From assembly GCA_029938985.1 (NCBI GenBank), contig JAOZTW010000382.1:1-5494 (forward strand): 5,494 nt of DNA, written 5' to 3'. Shown piece by piece: positions 1 to 5,494 of the stretch. Position 1 is the first letter of the stretch, and each line of letters opens with the position of its first letter. Source of the stretch: Bacteroidales bacterium. Its GTDB lineage: Bacteria > Bacteroidota > Bacteroidia > Bacteroidales > JAOZQN01. The position numbers were made by a program, and so were the translations under genes. A model generated the notes under the pieces. That model was not told where the DNA came from. It saw nothing but the letters and a program-made list of their open reading frames with translations, and did no database searches.

Positions 1-245
1 TTTACAACAAAAGGTTATTACAATTAATTTAGGTACTTACGTCTTAATGCAGTAGGTTTTTAAAAATTTATAAAATAAAAGTTTTTGAAACAAAATTTCA
101 AAACCAACAATAAGTAGATAGTTAGCTACTTACTACCATTAGCTATTTATTTACTTTAGATATATAATAAAAATCATAACTTCGGTGAAGATAAATAATT
201 AATTGTTTCATTTTCACTTATATAAAAAAAACAAACAACAAAATT
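1..245. other. Non-coding leader upstream of htpG with small dyads
   Basis: This AT-rich stretch has no convincing gene. Three small dyads are visible: TTTTGAAA at 83-90 pairs with TTTCAAAA at 96-103 (8 bp, 5-nt loop); TAAGTAG at 111-117 pairs with CTACTTA at 126-132 (7 bp, 8-nt loop); and CTTC at 180-183 pairs with GAAG at 187-190. None is followed by a T-run on the + strand, so none is a clear terminator for an upstream gene. No good TTTG / TAnnTTTG promoter pair and no CIRCE-type heat-shock operator was found. The last 20 bases before the htpG start are A-rich with no purine-rich ribosome binding site, which is usual for Bacteroidota. Confidence 0.5.
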
Positions 246-2312
246 ATGCAAAAAGGACAAATTGGCGTAACGAGTGAAAACATTTTTCCAATTATTAAAA
301 AGTTTTTATACTCAGAACAAGAAATATTTTTAAGAGAACTTGTTTCAAACGCCACAGATGCAACTCAGAAAGTAAAAGCACTATCAAGAAAAGGAGAAAT
401 AACAGGTGACCTTGGCAACCTAACAATTAGAGTTAAAGTAGATAAAGAAGCAAAAACAATTACTATTTCGGATCAAGGAATAGGTATGACAGCAGAAGAA
501 ATTGAAAAATATATTAATCAAATAGCTTTTACGGGAGCAAACGATTTTTTAGATAAATACAAAGATAGTATTGATGCAATTATTGGACATTTTGGACTTG
601 GTTTCTATTCTTCATTCATGGTGGCGGAGAAGGTTGAAATTATAACAAAATCGTATAAAGAAGATTCAAAAGCAGCAAAATGGTCATGCGATGGCTCTCC
701 AAACTATAGTATTGAAGAGACTGAAAAAGAAAGCAGAGGGACTGATATTATCCTTTATATAGACGAAGAGTCAAAAGAATATTTAGAAGATAGCAAAATT
801 AAAGGCTTGTTGGAAAAATATTGTAAATTTCTTCCAATAGAAATTGGTTTTGGAAAAGAGAAAGAATGGAAAGACGAAAAACAAGTTGATACCGATAAAG
901 ACGTTATAATTAATGATATAAATCCTCTTTGGAAGCAAAAACCTGCTGATTTAAAAGATGAAGATTATATGGCTTTTTATAAAAAACTTTATCCAGCAAG
1001 TTTTGAAGACCCATTGTTTCATATCCATTTGAACGTTGATTATCCGTTTAATCTTAGTGGAATTTTATATTTCCCAAGATTGAGAAGCAATTTAGAATTT
1101 CAAAAAAATAAAATACAATTATTTTCAAATCAAGTTTTTGTAACTGATTCGGTAGAAAATATTGTTTCCGATTTTTTAACTTTACTACATGGTGTGATTG
1201 ACTCGCCTGATATACCGCTTAATGTTTCGAGAAGTTATCTTCAAGGTGATTCTAATGTTAGAAAAATTGCCTCGCATATTACTAAAAAAGTTTCTGCCAA
1301 ATTGTCTGAAATTTTTAAAGAAAACAGAGAAGATTTTGAGAAAAAATGGGACGACCTTCGCATGTTTATACAATATGGTATGCTTAGCGATGAAAAATTT
1401 TATGACCGCTCAAAAGACTTTTTCTTGTTCAAAAACACTGAAAATAAATATTTTACATTAGAAGAATATAGAAAAATAGTTGAAGCAAACCAAACTGATA
1501 AAGATAAAAATCTTATTATACTTTATGCTACCAATCTTATTGAGCAATACAAATTTGTGGAAGATGCAAAAGCAAAAGGATATGATATTTTATTATTAGA
1601 CGGACAGCTTGACTCTCATTTCCTTAATCATTTTGAAGGAAAACAAGAAAACGTTAAATTCACAAGAGTTGACTCTGATGTTGTAGATAATTTAGTTAGA
1701 AAAGAAGACAAAGTAGCTACCGAATTAAGCAAAGAAACGCAAGAAGAACTTACTCCTATTTTTGAAAGTCAAAGTGCTATGAGTGTTGGTTCAATGTCGT
1801 TTTGGGTGCAGTACGAGGCTCTAAACGAAACCGAAATGCCTGTTGTAATTACCCAATCGGAACACATGAGAAGAATGAAAGAAATGGGTAAACTTGGTGG
1901 AGCAGAAGCTAAATTTTATAACAATCTTCCTGACAATTATAGCTTGGTAATCAATACTAACCACTCTATAATTAAACAAATTATTGAAGAGAAAGAAACG
2001 GCTATTGGCGATAAACTTAAAGAGTATTACGGCAACGAAACTGCTTTAAACAGCGACCTTGAGGCAATTAATAATTTGACAAAAGATAAAAAAGAGGAAG
2101 AAATTTCTCAGGAAGAAAAAGATAAAAAATCGGAATTGGAAGGAAAAATTAACGATTTAAAAACGGAAAAAACAACTGCTTTGAAAGATTATGGTAAAGA
2201 AAACAAACTTGTAAAACAAGTTATTGACCTTGCTTTGCTTGCAAACAATCTACTTAAAGGTGCTGACTTAACAAAATTTGTTAGACGTTCGGTACAATTT
2301 ATTGAAAGATAA
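246..2312 (+). CDS. htpG: Molecular chaperone HtpG (bacterial Hsp90)
   Basis: This is a cytosolic homodimeric ATP-dependent chaperone that helps client proteins mature and limits damage under heat or other stress. The N-terminal GHKL ATPase is intact: E31 and N35 lie in ELVSNATDA, D76 in DQGIGM (76-81), the ATP-lid glycine motif is GHFGLGF (114-120), and RGT is at 164-166. The middle domain has the conserved stretch around 316-333 ending NVSRSYLQ, with R329 in the position of the catalytic arginine. The C-terminal part has MRRM (541-544), NTNHSIIKQI (570-579) and the dimerisation end from about 657. At 688 residues it is longer than the roughly 620-residue enterobacterial form. Much of the excess is a Lys/Glu-rich insertion at about 583-650, typical of Bacteroidota HtpG. 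The start at 246 opens directly into the family's N-terminus. It is monocistronic, with its own terminator downstream. Confidence 0.98.
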   Translation: MQKGQIGVTSENIFPIIKKFLYSEQEIFLRELVSNATDATQKVKALSRKGEITGDLGNLTIRVKVDKEAKTITISDQGIGMTAEEIEKYINQIAFTGANDFLDKYKDSIDAIIGHFGLGFYSSFMVAEKVEIITKSYKEDSKAAKWSCDGSPNYSIEETEKESRGTDIILYIDEESKEYLEDSKIKGLLEKYCKFLPIEIGFGKEKEWKDEKQVDTDKDVIINDINPLWKQKPADLKDEDYMAFYKKLYPASFEDPLFHIHLNVDYPFNLSGILYFPRLRSNLEFQKNKIQLFSNQVFVTDSVENIVSDFLTLLHGVIDSPDIPLNVSRSYLQGDSNVRKIASHITKKVSAKLSEIFKENREDFEKKWDDLRMFIQYGMLSDEKFYDRSKDFFLFKNTENKYFTLEEYRKIVEANQTDKDKNLIILYATNLIEQYKFVEDAKAKGYDILLLDGQLDSHFLNHFEGKQENVKFTRVDSDVVDNLVRKEDKVATELSKETQEELTPIFESQSAMSVGSMSFWVQYEALNETEMPVVITQSEHMRRMKEMGKLGGAEAKFYNNLPDNYSLVINTNHSIIKQIIEEKETAIGDKLKEYYGNETALNSDLEAINNLTKDKKEEEISQEEKDKKSELEGKINDLKTEKTTALKDYGKENKLVKQVIDLALLANNLLKGADLTKFVRRSVQFIER

Positions 2313-2345
2313 AATTTTGGGATTTTTAATCCAAACTTAATATAA

Positions 2346-2377
2346 AAAAACCTTAAACTTAATTGTTTAAGGTTTTT
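2346..2377 (+). terminator. Rho-independent terminator of htpG
   Basis: A perfect stem starts 34 nt after the htpG stop. AAAAACCTTAAAC (2346-2358) pairs with GTTTAAGGTTTTT (2365-2377) across the 6-nt loop TTAATT, giving 13 bp that include the A/T extension. TGTTTTT follows. The A-run on the left and T-run on the right make it potentially bidirectional, so it would also block transcription entering htpG from the right. It separates htpG from the accessory genes. Confidence 0.85.
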
Positions 2378-2453
2378 GTTTTTAATAAAATAAATCATTT
2401 TTAGGCATGTTTCAAATAAATGAAAAATAGTTGACACTTTTTTATCAGTTGCC

Positions 2454-2628
2454 ACGTGCTTCAGAACTCACAAAATTAGTCTGTTTTAGAATTTTCCTAA
2501 AAACTATTTGGAAATAAACAATTTTGATGTCTTTTATTATTAGGTGTTTGAAAATTATTTATTTCTGTGTGATTGTGTTTGTATTCTATAAATCCTTTGT
2601 TTTTGTGAGTTCTGGTGCTTTAGCACGT
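2454..2628. repeat. 175-bp MITE-like element with asymmetric inverted ends
   Basis: The inner arms CAGAACTCACAAAA (2462-2475) and TTTTGTGAGTTCTG (2601-2614) are perfectly complementary over 14 bp. The outer arms ACGTGCT (2454-2460) and AGCACGT (2622-2628) add 7 bp. The left arm has one unpaired base between the two blocks (2461), while the right arm has seven (2615-2621). The right end also contains its own small dyad, GTGC-TTTA-GCAC (2615-2626). The roughly 125 bp between the arms is AT-rich and non-coding. Small size, terminal inverted repeats and lack of coding sequence fit a MITE or other non-autonomous element. No flanking target-site duplication was seen, so the mechanism is unclear. 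Confidence 0.6.
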
Positions 2629-2717
2629 AGATAAAAATTGATAAATGGAATTTAATTATTTCATGATTTTTTTTGTTACCAAAAAATTGTTGTATATGCT
2701 TAGTGAAAAAGAAAAAA

Positions 2718-2840
2718 GGTGTTTTTTACGAGTGTCAAGTTCAAGGTTTTTTTGAAATATTAGAATTAAAGTTTACCTTTGTAAATGAGCATTTTAATAT
2801 TTCAAATACAACGAAGAAATTGACACTCGTAAAAAACGCC
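2718..2840. repeat. Long inverted repeat (21-nt arms) with nested palindrome
   Basis: The left arm (2718-2738) begins GGTGTTTTTTACGAG and the right arm (2820-2840) ends CTCGTAAAAAACGCC. The 21-nt arms are complementary except for one T/G pair, which would be a wobble in RNA. Inside lies a second dyad: TTTGAAATATTA (2751-2762) with TAATATTTCAAA (2795-2806), 12 bp perfect, continuing for four more pairs including one wobble. At the centre TTTAC (2772-2776) can pair with GTAAA (2781-2785). The whole 123 nt can therefore fold as one long interrupted hairpin. It also encloses a promoter-like motif pair. It may be an invertible promoter cassette, a palindromic repeat element, or a structured RNA. 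Confidence 0.75.
2751..2781 (+). promoter_or_regulatory. Bacteroidota-type promoter inside the 2718-2840 repeat
   Basis: TTTG (2751-2754) and TACCTTTG (2774-2781) match the Bacteroidota -33 (TTTG) and -7 (TAnnTTTG) elements, with a 19-nt spacer close to the usual value. Transcription would start near 2785-2790 and run rightward out of the repeat towards the lipoprotein gene. In AT-rich DNA such matches can arise by chance, and the -7 box lies in the apical part of the dyad, so activity is uncertain. The notable feature is that the 21-nt inverted arms flank it. Confidence 0.4.
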
Positions 2841-2933
2841 ATAATTTTCTACTCTCATTTTCAACATTATACAATAATTCGTGTGAAAATTTACAAACAC
2901 TAAGTAATTATGTTTCAAATTTATTAAAATATA

Positions 2934-2966
2934 TTTTGATTTTTTAAAAATCTTTAATTATATTTG
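2934..2966 (+). promoter_or_regulatory. Likely promoter of the CAP lipoprotein / TPR-ATPase unit
   Basis: TTTTG (2934-2938) and TATATTTG (2959-2966) fit the Bacteroidota TTTG / TAnnTTTG promoter with a 20-nt spacer. Initiation would be expected near 2972. That leaves a leader of roughly 215 nt before the lipoprotein start, and this leader contains the complete 2993-3103 structured element. This is the best-placed promoter candidate for the two downstream genes. It is predicted from sequence only. Confidence 0.5.
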
Positions 2967-2992
2967 CAAAAAGTATAATGTAAACACATTTC

Positions 2993-3103
2993 GGCTACCC
3001 ACTTAAAGTTGGACAAAAAAAACTTTGGCAAAGTTGTGGCTATCACTAATATACTGCGAATTACAATTTTATTATTATAAAATCCAACGTTAGGTGGATA
3101 GCC
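2993..3103 (+). repeat. Imperfect palindrome, possible structured leader RNA
   Basis: The 21-nt left arm (2993-3013, GGCTACCCAC then TTAAAGTTGGA) pairs with the right arm (3083-3103, TCCAACGTTAGG then TGGATAGCC). There are 18 Watson-Crick pairs, one G-T wobble and two mismatches. Two perfect small hairpins sit inside: AACTTT-GGC-AAAGTT (3021-3035) and ATTTTAT-TATT-ATAAAAT (3066-3083). Together they suggest a branched junction about 110 nt long. A central segment (3035-3046, TGTGGCTATCAC) can also pair with 3094-3107 of the right arm over 12 bp with two bulged bases, competing with the left arm. It lies in the presumed 5' leader of the lipoprotein gene. It could alternatively be a recombination site or a mobile palindrome. 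Confidence 0.6.
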
Positions 3104-3189
3104 CACACTTCACATATATAAACGACACTTTTTAAGGTCAATTTTTCAAATTAAGTAAACAGAATTTTTAATCTATAAAATCAAATAAT

Positions 3190-3684
3190 ATGAAAAACAA
3201 TTTTTTTTTAATACTATTTATTTGTTTTACAATTTTGGGTTGCACAAAATCTGATGACGATAATAATAATAATAATGAAACAGAAATGATTGATAAAACG
3301 AAAATTTTAGAATTAGTAAACAAATCACGAAGCAGTGGATGTAATTGTGGGTCAGCATATTTTCCGCCAGTAACAGAATTAACATGGAATGATAAATTGG
3401 AAACTGCCGCACAAAAACATTCAGATTGGATGTCAGAAAACAATAAATTAAGTCATACTGGAGAAAATAATTCATCAGCAGGCGATAGAATTACCGCAGA
3501 AGAATATACTTGGAACGCTTACGGCGAAAACATAGCAGAAGGTTACACAACAGAAGAAGCTGTGGTGCAAGGCTGGCTTGATAGCGAAGGACATTGTAAA
3601 AATATTATGAGCGGAAATTTTTCGGAAATGGGAGTGGCATTAACTGGTACATACTGGACACAAGTTTTTGCTAATAGTTTTTAA
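3190..3684 (+). CDS. Surface lipoprotein with CAP/SCP domain
   Basis: This is a 164-residue secreted protein of the CAP (SCP/PR-1/YkwD-like) superfamily, whose bacterial members have varied and mostly unknown roles. The N-terminus is a lipoprotein signal: K2, a hydrophobic stretch (5-16), and lipobox ILGC with the lipidated residue C18. T-K-S-D-D-D follows (19-24), resembling the Bacteroidota lipoprotein export signal, so surface exposure is likely. A five-Asn linker (25-29) precedes the domain. CAP landmarks are HSDWM (77-81), LSHTG (87-91, H89), GDRI (98-101), GENIAEG (112-118, E113), W129, GHCKNIM (134-140, H135) and YWTQVFA (155-161). H89, E113 and H135 are probable cavity residues. C51 or C53 could form a disulfide with C136. 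The domain appears complete. The start is the only one giving a full signal peptide. The TPR-ATPase gene begins 24 nt downstream and is probably co-transcribed. Confidence 0.92.
   Translation: MKNNFFLILFICFTILGCTKSDDDNNNNNETEMIDKTKILELVNKSRSSGCNCGSAYFPPVTELTWNDKLETAAQKHSDWMSENNKLSHTGENNSSAGDRITAEEYTWNAYGENIAEGYTTEEAVVQGWLDSEGHCKNIMSGNFSEMGVALTGTYWTQVFANSF
3201..3276 (+). repeat. T9 tract and (AAT)5 in the lipoprotein 5' coding region
   Basis: Nine consecutive T (3201-3209) lie in codons 4-7 of the lipoprotein gene, within the signal peptide. Five AAT codons (3262-3276) encode the Asn run just after the export signal. A length change in the T-tract would shift the frame within the first ten codons. 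A change in the AAT repeat would only alter linker length. Confidence 0.7.
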
Positions 3685-3708
3685 TTTGCAAATATAATAA
3701 ATATAAAA

Positions 3709-5385
3709 ATGTTAAAAAACGAAAAAAAGGCTATAGAATTTTATAAAAAGGCTATTGAATTCTCTGATAATAAAGAATACAAAAAAGCAAAACTAAATTA
3801 TGAAAAAGCTATTGAATTTAATCCAAATTTTGTAAAGCCTTATAATAATCTCGCATTTCTATTAATCTCGTATTTTAGTGAACATGAAAAAGCTAAAGAG
3901 TATTTAGAGAAAGCTATTGAGTTAGATTCAAATAATGCAGATTATAATATGCTCGCAATTGTTTTAATAAAATATTTTAATGAATTTGAAAAAGCAGAAG
4001 AATATTTAAACAAAGCAATTGAACTAAATCCAAATGATGCAACAGCCTATAATAATTTAGGAGTTCTTTTTGGTAGTTACATAAAAAAACATAATAAAGC
4101 AAAACAATTTTATGAAAAAGCTATTGAACTAAATCCAAAAGACGCAAAAGCATATTATAATCTTCATAACCTTTTTAAAAATCATTTTAATGAAGAAGAA
4201 AAGGCAAAACTATATTATGAAAAATACACTGAACTTATTAAAGCCGATGATGTAAATTTTACTTGGCAAGCTTCAAAAAAAATAAAAGCTATTGATTCTA
4301 TTTCTATAAAAAATTATTATAGTATAAAAAATATACAAATAAATAATCTTAAAGCAGAAAAAGAGATATATTTTCTTGGAGAAAATGGAGACGGCAAAAC
4401 AATACTTTTGCAAGCAATATTTTTGGCTTTTCAACAGCATTTTATTGAAAATTATGCTAACAAAAACTATGTAGGTAATGTATTAGAAGCAATAGAGCAA
4501 AACAAAAATTTATTTACAGAAGCAAGCGACAATAATGATAGTGTTTTTAAATCAAAAGCTGCTAAATATGCTGAAAATATTTATGCTTACGGTGTTAATC
4601 GAAATAAAATTGAAAATGGAAAGGAAGATAAATATAATTTTATGACTTTGTTTAGCAATGAAATAAAATTGCAAAATCCATCTGAATGGTTACAAGAACT
4701 GGATTATTACGAGAAATCTAATGATTATAGTCAACTACCATTAAGCAAAGCAAAAGAAATTTTAAAAACTATTTTAAATAATAATGTAGAAATAGAAGTA
4801 AATCACAAAGAAGTTAAATATATAGAACGTGGTACAAGCTTAGAATTTCATGAACTTTCTGATGGTTACAGAAGTGTGCTTACTTTGGTTGCCGACTTGA
4901 TAGTGAAGTTTTCGAGGAAACAACCCAACGTAAAAGATACAAGCGATTTTGAGGGAATTGTTTTGATAGATGAAATAGATTTACATTTGCACCCAAAATG
5001 GGCATTTACTATTGTTAGGAAATTAAAAGAATGGTTTCCAAAAATTCAATGGTTTATTACAACACACAATCCAATTATTACACTTGGAGCGTCGGAAGAT
5101 GCGGTTTTTTATAAACTTTATAAAGAAGATGGTGAGGTGAAAATAAATGAGCCTATAAAAAAATTAAATATGACTGCTAATAGTCTCATTACATCACTGT
5201 TGTGGCGTTTGGATAGTTTTACAACTACAGGAATAAAAACAAAATCAATAAGCAGTGATGATTATATTTATCAAAAAATACATGAGGTTATTTCAAAACG
5301 CATACAAAATGAACCTAAGCTAATGGACAACGATATTATGAAAATGATTGAAACTGAACTTGAAAAGATTGATGCACTGAATTAG
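3709..5385 (+). CDS. TPR-repeat protein fused to an ABC-type (AAA_21/COG3950-like) ATPase
   Basis: This predicted cytoplasmic ATPase has 558 residues and no signal peptide or membrane segment. Residues 1-177 form about five TPR-like units with a period near 35, marked by repeated EKAIEL(N/D)P-type ends; these should be a protein-binding scaffold. Residues 195-500 form an ABC/SMC-like nucleotide-binding domain: Walker A GENGDGKT (224-231, K230), AYGVNR (293-298), NPSEWL (323-328), signature-like LSDGYRS (383-389), Walker B IVLIDE (417-422), DLHLHP (424-429) and switch-histidine motif TTHNP (451-455, H453). The YGxxR, NPxxWL and LSDGYRS set resembles the COG3950/AAA_21 ATPases often found in defence loci such as Septu PtuA. 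No nuclease motif, zinc hook or long coiled coil is seen, and residues 500-558 are unassigned. The gene starts 24 nt after the lipoprotein stop. ATPase identity is firm; a defence role is inference. Confidence 0.88.
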   Translation: MLKNEKKAIEFYKKAIEFSDNKEYKKAKLNYEKAIEFNPNFVKPYNNLAFLLISYFSEHEKAKEYLEKAIELDSNNADYNMLAIVLIKYFNEFEKAEEYLNKAIELNPNDATAYNNLGVLFGSYIKKHNKAKQFYEKAIELNPKDAKAYYNLHNLFKNHFNEEEKAKLYYEKYTELIKADDVNFTWQASKKIKAIDSISIKNYYSIKNIQINNLKAEKEIYFLGENGDGKTILLQAIFLAFQQHFIENYANKNYVGNVLEAIEQNKNLFTEASDNNDSVFKSKAAKYAENIYAYGVNRNKIENGKEDKYNFMTLFSNEIKLQNPSEWLQELDYYEKSNDYSQLPLSKAKEILKTILNNNVEIEVNHKEVKYIERGTSLEFHELSDGYRSVLTLVADLIVKFSRKQPNVKDTSDFEGIVLIDEIDLHLHPKWAFTIVRKLKEWFPKIQWFITTHNPIITLGASEDAVFYKLYKEDGEVKINEPIKKLNMTANSLITSLLWRLDSFTTTGIKTKSISSDDYIYQKIHEVISKRIQNEPKLMDNDIMKMIETELEKIDALN

Positions 5386-5494
5386 AAATTATTAAATCAT
5401 ATTAAAATCATTATTAAATTATAATTTATTAACTATAACCTGAAAAGTCGGGAAAACTTTTATAGCAATAATTAACTATCTGATATTCAAAACA
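5386..5494. other. AT-rich tail after the TPR-ATPase
   Basis: No ATG, GTG or TTG occurs on the + strand here, so no partner gene follows closely within the window. A weak imperfect hairpin can be drawn from CTAT (5433-5436) and AAAAGT (5443-5448) to ACTTTT (5456-5461) and ATAG (5462-5465), but no T-run follows and it is not a confident terminator. Confidence 0.4.

Larger units (their letters stand above)
2313..3189. other. 877-bp gene-free, repeat-rich boundary region
   Basis: No credible protein-coding gene is visible on either strand between htpG and the CAP lipoprotein gene. Open frames here are short, low in complexity, lack a recognisable domain and cross the inverted repeats. Apart from the htpG terminator, the region holds three independent inverted-repeat structures (2454-2628, 2718-2840, 2993-3103) and two promoter-like TTTG / TAnnTTTG pairs (2751-2781 and 2934-2966). 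The concentration of dyads between a core gene and accessory genes suggests past insertion of small mobile or recombination elements. No tRNA or CRISPR structure was seen. Confidence 0.7.

Noticed and set aside
2..55. Open frame ending in TAG at 53-55, possibly the tail of an upstream gene
   Set aside because: Only 17 codons are visible, with no recognisable family signal and no terminator on the + strand after it. It cannot be told from chance.
1185..1461. Alternative frames within the htpG middle domain
   Set aside because: They lie wholly inside a strongly conserved Hsp90 coding region and have no features of their own.
2431..2436. TTGACA, a perfect sigma70-like -35 box
   Set aside because: No matching -10 box lies at the right distance, and Bacteroidota do not use this consensus. 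TTGACAC also recurs at 2820, but the flanks differ.
2189..2455. 88-codon minus-strand frame over the htpG 3' end
   Set aside because: It overlaps conserved htpG codons and the terminator, and has no domain. It is a shadow frame.
2785..2823. 12-residue ATG frame right at the predicted start of the 2751-2781 promoter
   Set aside because: Too short to support. It lies in the inverted repeat and would need leaderless translation.
2673..2903. 76-codon open frame with a TTG start in the intergenic region
   Set aside because: It runs through the 2718-2840 inverted repeat, shows no domain, and has low-complexity composition with a TTG start. The repeat explains the sequence better.
3168..3475. Minus-strand frames opposite the CAP lipoprotein gene
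   Set aside because: They mirror the Asn and Phe codon runs of the real gene. The + strand has a complete signal peptide and CAP domain.
3665..3688. Possible promoter between the lipoprotein and ATPase genes (TTTTTG and TTAATTTG)
   Set aside because: The spacer is only 10 nt and the -7 box deviates from TAnnTTTG.

Overview
The window is strongly AT-rich and looks like a Bacteroidota (Bacteroidetes) chromosome, probably Flavobacteriia or Bacteroidales. Four things support this. The HtpG has the longer form with a charged C-terminal insertion. No start has a clear Shine-Dalgarno sequence; starts instead follow A-rich leaders. Promoter-like pairs fit the Bacteroidota TTTG / TAnnTTTG consensus. 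The lipoprotein carries an S-D-D-D surface-export signal just after its lipobox cysteine.

Layout, all genes on the + strand: (1) 1-245, a non-coding leader with small dyads. (2) 246-2312, htpG, the Hsp90 chaperone, closed by a strong hairpin terminator at 2346-2377. (3) 2313-3189, an 877-bp stretch without a credible gene. It holds three separate inverted-repeat structures (2454-2628, 2718-2840, 2993-3103) and two promoter-like motif pairs. (4) 3190-3684, a small surface lipoprotein with a CAP/SCP domain. (5) 3709-5385, an N-terminal TPR array fused to an ABC-type/AAA_21-like ATPase. (6) 5386-5494, a short AT-rich tail with no gene start on the + strand.

htpG is a housekeeping gene and its transcription should stop at its own terminator. 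The lipoprotein and TPR-ATPase genes are 24 nt apart and probably co-transcribed. They look like accessory genes placed behind a repeat-rich boundary.

The two points most worth following are in that boundary. The 2718-2840 inverted repeat has near-identical 21-nt arms enclosing a Bacteroidota-type promoter, the architecture of an invertible (phase-variable) promoter, although its nested dyad symmetry also fits a palindromic repeat element. The 2993-3103 element lies just downstream of a second promoter-like pair and could fold as a branched RNA with two mutually exclusive pairings. No recombinase, integrase or defence partner gene is visible in the window, so functional readings of these elements remain inference.
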